The notes under the pieces are model-generated. The model was not told where the DNA came from, did no database searches, and saw only the letters and a list, made by a program, of their open reading frames with translations. 64,000 bases of DNA from positions 153,041-217,040 of the forward strand of contig NZ_POVL01000001.1 of assembly GCF_002939185.1 (NCBI RefSeq), written 5' to 3'. Positions within the stretch are counted from its first letter, which is position 1, and each line of letters opens with the position of its first letter. Below are positions 58,626 to 64,000 of this stretch, piece by piece. The position numbers and the translations under genes were made by a program. The DNA is from Enterobacter sichuanensis (lineage in GTDB: Bacteria > Pseudomonadota > Gammaproteobacteria > Enterobacterales > Enterobacteriaceae).

Positions 58626-60326
58626 ATGTTTAGCCTCGATAGCGTTCTCGACGATCTTTGGCCTCAGGCGAGGCCTGCACCCTGGCAAAAAAGTCTGTTA
58701 AAAAGACTGTTTTACGAAGACGAATTTCAGCAGTTTGCCGCCGCCCACCGCCACCTGAAAGGGCTGGATATGGTGGAGCAGGTTCTGGAACATCTTGATA
58801 TCGTCTGCACCATTTCCGCCCGCGACCTCGAACAAATCCCCGAACATGGCCCGCTGGTCATTATTGCCAACCACCCGACAGGGACGCTGGACGGGCTGGC
58901 GTTGCTGTACGCCGTTTCCCGCGTGCGGCGCGACGTTAAAGTCGTCACTAACCGGATGCTGACCCACCTTGAGCCCCTCAGCTCGCTGTTTATCCCGGTA
59001 GACAATATGGGCGGCAGGACGGCGAAAACGTCTCTGGTGCAGATGGAACAGCATCTGCAAAATGCGGGCGTGCTGATCTTCTTCCCGGCGGGCGAAGTCT
59101 CTCGCCCCACGCGCAAAGGCATTCGCGATAAAAAATGGCACCCAGGATTTATTAAACTCGCCGGCAAGCTGCGCGTCCCGCTGCTTCCGGTACATATTCA
59201 GGCCCACAACAGCCTGCTCTTTTATGCCAGCACGCTGCTCTCCCCGACGCTGTCGATGCTGCTGCTGATGCAACAGATGTTTCGCCGCCGTCACAGCCAG
59301 CTGCCGATAAAAATCGGCCAGCAGATTGCATGGCATCACTGGCATAGCGCCACCCTTTCGTCGCGTGAGATGGCCGAGCAGTGTCGTCAGCACGTGATGC
59401 GTCTTGGCAAGGGAGTGCCTGGCGTCTTTAAAACCCAGTGCGCCATTGCCCGTCCGGAAGATCGTGCCACCCTGAAACGCGCGCTGGCGCAGGCCGAATG
59501 TCTGGGCAAAACCAGTGACGGTAAAACGATCTATCTTTGGCAGCGCAACGGCCAGGAAGATGCCCCGCTGCTGCGCGAACTGGGCCGTCTGCGCGAGATT
59601 GCTTTTCGCGCGGTGGAGGAAGGGAGCGGTAAACGTCGGGACACTGACCGTTACGATGATGATTATCTGCACCTGATCCTCTGGGATGATGAGGATCTGG
59701 AGATCGTCGGCGCATATCGCTTTATGCCAACCGCCAGCCAGGTTGAACGTCGCGGTCTGGAAGGGTTGTACAGCTACAGCCTGTTCCACTACGACGATAA
59801 AATGCAGGACGTGCTGGAACACGGCATTGAGCTGGGGCGCAGCTTTATTCAGCCGCGCTACTGGGGTCGCCGCGGCCTGGATTATTTATGGTCCGGCATT
59901 GGGGCTTACCTGGCGCGCTATCCGCACTATCGCTACCTGTTTGGCCCGGTCTCCATTTCCGGCGGCTTACCGCCTGCCGCACGGGATCTGCTGGTGGCCT
60001 TTTACCGCCTGTGGTTCCCGGCGACGCATCCGCTCGCCGCGTCACGTCAGCCTTACCCGGCCTCCCTGCCGGACGTTCTGGCGCAGTTTGGCGGCGTGGA
60101 TTACGTGGACGATCTGACGAAGCTGAAATCCCTGCTCGGCAATCTTGGCTGCGGTATTCCGCCACTCTACAAGCAGTATTCCGAGCTTTGCGAACCCGGC
60201 GGCGTGCAGTTTATTGATTTTGGCAGCGACCCGTCGTTCAGCGACTGCGTCGACGGGCTGGTGCTGGTGGATTTGTGTTATCTCAAGGCGAACCGCTATC
60301 AGCGGTATATTGAGGCGCACCTTTAA
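58626..60326 (+). CDS. olsF: Bifunctional ornithine lipid synthase OlsF-type (PlsC-like + OlsB-like acyltransferase)
   Basis: 566 residues in two domains. Residues about 55-255 form a lysophospholipid-acyltransferase-like domain with NHPTGTLDG at 82-90 (H-x5-D rather than the canonical H-x4-D) and FFPAGEVSRP near 155. Residues about 280-566 resemble the hemolysin-like GNAT/OlsB N-acyltransferase, with GAYRFMPTASQVERRGLEGLYSYS and ELGRSFIQPRYWGRRGLDYLW. This fusion matches OlsF, described in Serratia proteamaculans, which adds both fatty acids to ornithine to make phosphorus-free ornithine lipid. ATG 58626 has GGAGGAG five bases upstream. Not found in E. coli K-12 at this site. Assignment rests on domain order recall. 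Confidence 0.75.
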   Translation: MFSLDSVLDDLWPQARPAPWQKSLLKRLFYEDEFQQFAAAHRHLKGLDMVEQVLEHLDIVCTISARDLEQIPEHGPLVIIANHPTGTLDGLALLYAVSRVRRDVKVVTNRMLTHLEPLSSLFIPVDNMGGRTAKTSLVQMEQHLQNAGVLIFFPAGEVSRPTRKGIRDKKWHPGFIKLAGKLRVPLLPVHIQAHNSLLFYASTLLSPTLSMLLLMQQMFRRRHSQLPIKIGQQIAWHHWHSATLSSREMAEQCRQHVMRLGKGVPGVFKTQCAIARPEDRATLKRALAQAECLGKTSDGKTIYLWQRNGQEDAPLLRELGRLREIAFRAVEEGSGKRRDTDRYDDDYLHLILWDDEDLEIVGAYRFMPTASQVERRGLEGLYSYSLFHYDDKMQDVLEHGIELGRSFIQPRYWGRRGLDYLWSGIGAYLARYPHYRYLFGPVSISGGLPPAARDLLVAFYRLWFPATHPLAASRQPYPASLPDVLAQFGGVDYVDDLTKLKSLLGNLGCGIPPLYKQYSELCEPGGVQFIDFGSDPSFSDCVDGLVLVDLCYLKANRYQRYIEAHL

Positions 60327-60330
60327 CCCC

Positions 60331-60406
60331 ATTGCCCGGTGGCGCTACGCTTACCGGGCCTACATTCAAACGTAGGCCGGGTAAGGCAACGCCGCCACCC
60401 GGCAAT
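60331..60406. repeat. Paired REP repeats (BIME-like) between olsF and tauD
   Basis: ATTGCCCGGTGGCGC...TTACCGGGCCTACA (60331-60364) and CGTAGGCCGGGTAAGG...GCCACCCGGCAAT (60371-60406) are REP palindromes in opposite orientation. They end exactly at the tauD stop codon. Confidence 0.88.
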
Positions 60407-61257
60407 CAAGATGCACGGTAAAACGGTTTATCCCCTAAAATCGTCGCCCGCTGCATAATCCGCCGCTGGGGCAGATAGTCTGCATTGGCATAGTGCTGTG
60501 TCACGCGGTTATCCCAGATTGCCAGATCGTTCTCCTGCCAGCGCCAGCGCACCTGGAACTCCGGTTTGGTGATATGCGCGAACAGGAAACTTAACAGCGC
60601 CTCACTCTCTTTTTCCGTCACGTCCACAATGCGCGTCGTGAACCCTTCGTTCACAAACAGCGCCTGCTTGCCCGTGACCGGATGGGTGCGCACCACCGGG
60701 TGCAGCAGCGGCGGATGTTTCGCAACCGCCTCCAGCCAGCGCTGATGCTCCGCCTCGGTTTTCCGGTACTTGTATTCCGGGAACGACTTTTTGAAGTCAT
60801 GCTCCGCCCGCAGGCCGCTCAGCAACGTCCGGAACGGTGCCGACAGCGCCTCATAAGCCGCGATACCGCTGGTCCACAGCGTATCGCCTCCCGTTTCCGG
60901 CAGCTGCTTCGCCGCCAGAATCGCCCCGGCCGGTGGCGTCTCGATAAAGGTCACATCGGTATGCCAGTTATCGTTATCCGGCGGGTTATCGTTGTGGGTA
61001 TCCAGGACGATAATCTCCTCTACCCCTTCGGCATGCGGATAAACCGGATGAATATGCAGATCGCCAAAGCGCAGGGCCAGCGCACGCTGCTGCTGCGGGG
61101 TGATCGCCTGCTCGCGCAGGAATACAACCTGATGGCGCAGCACCGCATGGTACAACTGCTCGAACTGGTTGTCACTCAGGGGACGGGTTACATCCAGGCC
61201 CGACACCTGCGCGCCAATAAACGGCCCCAGTGGGGTAATGGTCAGACGTTCACTCAT
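60406..61257 (-). CDS. tauD: Taurine dioxygenase
   Basis: A 283-residue alpha-ketoglutarate-dependent non-haem iron dioxygenase. The 2-His-1-Asp iron site is visible: DNWHTDVTF (His99, Asp101) and [10 protein letters not shown] near 255; the alpha-ketoglutarate Arg is in [11 protein letters not shown] near 266-270. It converts taurine to aminoacetaldehyde and sulfite when sulfate is scarce. Its start overlaps the tauC stop by four bases. Last gene of tauABCD. Confidence 0.97.
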   Translation of the reverse strand: MSERLTITPLGPFIGAQVSGLDVTRPLSDNQFEQLYHAVLRHQVVFLREQAITPQQQRALALRFGDLHIHPVYPHAEGVEEIIVLDTHNDNPPDNDNWHTDVTFIETPPAGAILAAKQLPETGGDTLWTSGIAAYEALSAPFRTLLSGLRAEHDFKKSFPEYKYRKTEAEHQRWLEAVAKHPPLLHPVVRTHPVTGKQALFVNEGFTTRIVDVTEKESEALLSFLFAHITKPEFQVRWRWQENDLAIWDNRVTQHYANADYLPQRRIMQRATILGDKPFYRAS

Positions 61258-62081
61258 TGTATTTCTCCATGCCAGGGCGTCAGACGGCGCTGTAACGCGC
61301 GCAGCCCCAGTTCTAATCCGAAGGCGATCACGGCGATCACCGCGATCCCTGCCAGCACCACGTCAGTCGCCAGAAACTCTCCCGCCGACTGCACCATAAA
61401 CCCTAATCCCCGCGTGGCGGCGATCAGCTCAGCCGCCACCAGCGTTGACCAGCCCACGCCAAGTCCAATGCGTAACCCGGTTAAAATCTCCGGCAGCGCG
61501 CCCGGTAAAATCACGAACAGCAGCACCTGCGTTCGGCTGGCACCCAGCGACTGCGCCGCGCGGATCCTTACCTGCTGGGCGCTTTTCACCCCCGCCAGAG
61601 CGGACATGGCAACCGGGGCAAAAATCGCCAGATAGATCAGCAGGATCTTTGACGTTTCACCAATGCCGAACCAGATCACCATCAGCGGCAGATACGCCAG
61701 CGGCGGCACCGGGCGGTAAAGCTCAATCAGCGGGTCAAGAATGCCGCGCACCGTCGGGCTTAACCCCATCGCGATGCCGACCGGAATACCCAGCACCACC
61801 GCCGCCAGCAGCGCCACCAGAATGCGCGTCAGGCTTGCACCGAGATGCTGCCAGAGCGTGGCATCCATAAAGCCCTGCGGCCCGGCGATGGTAATCAGTT
61901 TGGCCAGCACCTGTCCCGGCGGCGGCAGGAACAGCGGGCTGACCCACGCCTGCGCGGCAACCAGCCACCACACCGCGAGTAACGCCAGCAACGTCCCCAC
62001 GCTGAGCGTGATCTGGCGGGAGAACGGCCAGCGTAAGCTGAGGCGCGTGCGGCGCGTTTTTTCACTGAAGACAATGCTCAT
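61254..62081 (-). CDS. tauC: Taurine ABC transporter permease TauC
   Basis: 275 residues with six expected transmembrane segments and the BPD_transp_1 EAA-type loop ([32 protein letters not shown]; conserved Gly in ASLGAS). With TauA and TauB it imports taurine across the inner membrane. Starts overlap tauB's stop by four bases (ATGA type), so translation is coupled. The operon order tauA-tauB-tauC-tauD equals E. coli. Confidence 0.97.
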   Translation of the reverse strand: MSIVFSEKTRRTRLSLRWPFSRQITLSVGTLLALLAVWWLVAAQAWVSPLFLPPPGQVLAKLITIAGPQGFMDATLWQHLGASLTRILVALLAAVVLGIPVGIAMGLSPTVRGILDPLIELYRPVPPLAYLPLMVIWFGIGETSKILLIYLAIFAPVAMSALAGVKSAQQVRIRAAQSLGASRTQVLLFVILPGALPEILTGLRIGLGVGWSTLVAAELIAATRGLGFMVQSAGEFLATDVVLAGIAVIAVIAFGLELGLRALQRRLTPWHGEIQ

Positions 62082-62845
62082 GAGAAAGCCTCCCGTTGGT
62101 CAAACACGCGGCTTAAGACGTATTCACGCTGTTCAATAAACAGCGGATCGGATTTGATGCTGCGCACGGGTTCCCCCGCAACGTAGCGGCGGGCAAAATC
62201 CAGCGGTAAGCGCTCCCGCACGCGACCCGGCCCCGGTGATAGCAGCACCAGTTCGGTGGCCATAAATACCGCCTCTTCAATATCATGGGTGATCAGCAGC
62301 ACCTGCTTGCCCGTTTCATGCCACAGGCGTAAAAGCAGGGTTTGCATCTGCTCCCGGGTGAACGCATCCAGCGCGCCGAACGGTTCATCCAGCAGTAACA
62401 GCTGCGGGTTGGCCGCCAGCGCGCGGGCAATGCCGACCCGCTGGCGCTGGCCGCCGGAAAGCTGCCAGATAAACCGCTTTTCGGCCCCTTCGAGCCCCAC
62501 CTTTTTCAGCATCTCCCGCGCGATGGTCAGCCTTTTTTCACGACTGACGCCCGCAAGCTGCAGCCCAAATGCCACGTTTTCCTGCACGTTGCGCCAGGGG
62601 AGCAGCCCTTCGTTCTGGAACACCACGCCGCGCTCGGCGCCCGGGCCCTCCACCCTTTTGCCTTCCAGTTGAATGGTGCCATGCCGATACGGCACAAACC
62701 CGGCGATCAGATTCAGCAGCGTGGTTTTCCCGCACCCGGACGGACCCAGCACCACCAGCAACTCCCCGCTGTCCAGCGTCAGGTTGATCTCTTCTAACGC
62801 GGGTTTACCACCGTAATCGGCAGACAGATTTGTAATATTCAGCAT
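62078..62845 (-). CDS. tauB: Taurine ABC transporter ATP-binding protein TauB
   Basis: 255 residues: Walker [15 protein letters not shown] at about residue 34, Q-loop [10 protein letters not shown] near 75, signature [15 protein letters not shown] near 129, Walker [13 protein letters not shown] near 152, and the switch His in [12 protein letters not shown] near 187. Energises the TauC permease. Ten bases separate it from the tauA stop. Confidence 0.97.
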   Translation of the reverse strand: MLNITNLSADYGGKPALEEINLTLDSGELLVVLGPSGCGKTTLLNLIAGFVPYRHGTIQLEGKRVEGPGAERGVVFQNEGLLPWRNVQENVAFGLQLAGVSREKRLTIAREMLKKVGLEGAEKRFIWQLSGGQRQRVGIARALAANPQLLLLDEPFGALDAFTREQMQTLLLRLWHETGKQVLLITHDIEEAVFMATELVLLSPGPGRVRERLPLDFARRYVAGEPVRSIKSDPLFIEQREYVLSRVFDQREAFS

Positions 62846-62855
62846 GGCGGACTCC

Positions 62856-63818
62856 TTATTTCACAAAGCGGTCGGTCACATACTGGCTGTAATCCGTCGC
62901 CACAGCGGGCACTTTGCCCTGCTCTTTCAGGAAAGTGGCCGTATCCACAATCGCTTTGTTTACCGGCCCGGTCAGCTGTTGTACCTGCTGCGCGGGGGTC
63001 AGATAGGTATTACCCTTCACCAGCCCCGGCACGTCCGCTTCCGGCACGCCGCTCAGGCGGGAGAGTTTTTCCAGGTTGGCAGGCTGCTTCAGCCACTCAT
63101 CCGGGTTGCTGATGTAGGGCTGCTGGGCGTCAATGGCGCTTTTGGCAAAGGCCTTCACCACCTCAGGATGCTTCTCAGCGAAGTCTTTACGCACGACCCA
63201 TACGTCGAGGGTTGGCGCCCCCCACTGGCCCACTTTTTCGGAGTCGGTCAGCACGGTGCCCTCTTTTTCCAGCTCGTTCACGGCCGGTGCCCAGACGTAA
63301 GCCCCGTCAATATCGCCGCGCTGCCAGGCCGCGATAATGGCCGGCGGCTGCAGGTTGATAATTTGTACCTGACCCGGTTTGATGCCCCAGTGTTTGAGCG
63401 CCGCCAGCAGGCTGTAGTGAGTGGTGGAGATAAACGGCACGGCGATACGCTTGCCGATCAGATCTTCCGGTTTGGTGATGTTTTTCTTCACCACCAGCGC
63501 TTCGGAGTTACCGAGCTGTGACGCCAGCAGGAACACCTCAATCGGTACCTGCTGGCTGGCCGCGACCGCCAGCGGGCTGGATCCGATATTGCCGATCTGC
63601 ACATCGCCGGACGCCAGCGCGCGCACCACGGCCGCCCCGCTGTCGAACTTACGCCAGTCAACTTTTGCGCCGCTCTCTTTGGCAAAGGTGTTATCCGCCT
63701 GCGCGACTTTCGCCGGTTCCGCAGAGGTTTGATACGCGACGGTGACGTCCACCGCCTGCGCCTGAAATGCCCACAGCGCCAGGGCGCCGAGTAGTGTGAT
63801 TCGCGATGAAATTGCCAT
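62856..63818 (-). CDS. tauA: Taurine-binding periplasmic protein TauA
   Basis: 320 residues: Sec signal (about 1-22, ending AQA/VDV), then a type II solute-binding fold with [36 protein letters not shown] near 77, and [34 protein letters not shown]. Delivers taurine to TauBC. It is the first gene of the operon; the E. coli operon is activated by Cbl under sulfate starvation and affected by CysB. The 182 bp upstream to the window edge should contain that promoter, but I cannot mark Cbl sites with confidence. Confidence 0.97.
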   Translation of the reverse strand: MAISSRITLLGALALWAFQAQAVDVTVAYQTSAEPAKVAQADNTFAKESGAKVDWRKFDSGAAVVRALASGDVQIGNIGSSPLAVAASQQVPIEVFLLASQLGNSEALVVKKNITKPEDLIGKRIAVPFISTTHYSLLAALKHWGIKPGQVQIINLQPPAIIAAWQRGDIDGAYVWAPAVNELEKEGTVLTDSEKVGQWGAPTLDVWVVRKDFAEKHPEVVKAFAKSAIDAQQPYISNPDEWLKQPANLEKLSRLSGVPEADVPGLVKGNTYLTPAQQVQQLTGPVNKAIVDTATFLKEQGKVPAVATDYSQYVTDRFVK

Positions 63819-63961
63819 AATGCCTGCTCCCCTTGTTGTTATGAGGGCAGTATTTCCGGCGGAGGAATTTTGATAAAGGAATTAAAATGAATCGCTAATA
63901 ACCATTCGTTTTTAGATAAAAAGCGGGAAAGGATAGTGAATTTTGTGCGGTGTTTTTTCTC

Positions 63962-63977
63962 TCTCCCTGTGGGCTGA
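63962..63977. repeat. Possible degenerate copy of the CCCTCTCCC repeat
   Basis: CTCTCCCTGTGGGCTGAGGG resembles the core of copies at 804 and 36125, with the right arm altered (GGCTGAGGG for GGGAGAGGG). It is near the window edge upstream of tauA, so its downstream neighbour is unknown. Confidence 0.35.
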
Positions 63978-64000
63978 GGGATCCCCAGTAATTTTTTTAA

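Overview
The window is ordinary chromosomal backbone of an enterobacterium close to Enterobacter (E. cloacae complex or a near relative such as Lelliottia or Leclercia). Gene order follows the E. coli panE-yajL-thiI to hemB-tauABCD segment almost gene for gene, and the proteins look very similar to E. coli ones, but several loci differ from E. coli in ways typical of Enterobacter or Klebsiella-type genomes. The genus is inferred from remembered gene content, not from a search. I see no rRNA or tRNA gene, CRISPR array, prophage, integrase, transposase or plasmid function.

Layout. 1-10.4 kb: panE tail, yajL, thiI, then the isoprenoid/thiamine/riboflavin block xseB-ispA-dxs, yajO, thiL-nusB-ribE-ribD-nrdR. 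pgpA, which in E. coli lies between thiL and yajO, is absent and a REP-type repeat sits in its place. 10.4-13.3 kb: yajI, tsx, and a VOC protein plus WYL regulator pair in place of E. coli yajD. 13.4-18.9 kb: the secretion and queuosine operon queA-tgt-yajC-secD-secF. 19-24.3 kb: acpH, a 2-Cys peroxiredoxin, and a DUF2339-DUF3999 envelope gene pair. 24.4-29.2 kb: malZ (with tandem MalT boxes), proY, brnQ. 29.5-37.1 kb: phoB-phoR, sbcD-sbcC, mak. 37.2-42.9 kb: rdgC, ppnP, the aroL-yaiA-aroM operon, yaiI, proC, dgcC. 42.9-49.3 kb: psiF, phoA, iraP, an inserted MdtG-like exporter and an extensin/M15-like protein, ddlA, yaiZ, yaiY. 49.3-57.2 kb: yaiW-sbmA, a cysteine hydrolase, ampH, iprA (yaiV) whose start codon appears mutated to ACG, and an autotransporter. 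57.5-63.8 kb: hemB, an OlsF-type ornithine lipid synthase, and the taurine operon tauABCD.

How the genes work together. Phosphate control is concentrated here: PhoB-PhoR is encoded at 29.6-31.6 kb, and recognisable Pho boxes precede phoB and phoA. Dxs and IspA give DXP and farnesyl diphosphate; DXP also feeds thiamine, and ThiI and ThiL act in the same pathway, so the first 8 kb is a cofactor and isoprenoid cluster. SecD, SecF and YajC form the Sec accessory complex. Envelope genes (ddlA, ampH, extensin-like, sbmA-yaiW, autotransporter, olsF, DUF2339/DUF3999) dominate the accessory positions.

Most notable points: the ACG start of iprA; a four-copy CTCCTGAC/GTCAGGAG site array upstream of the VOC-WYL pair; a 13-bp perfect stem that buries the yajO Shine-Dalgarno; an intrinsic terminator between nusB and thiL; loss of pgpA; a roughly 46-bp repeat family confined in this window to convergent gene ends; and olsF. 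None amounts to a clearly new multi-gene system; the DUF2339-DUF3999 pair is the best candidate for an uncharacterised one.
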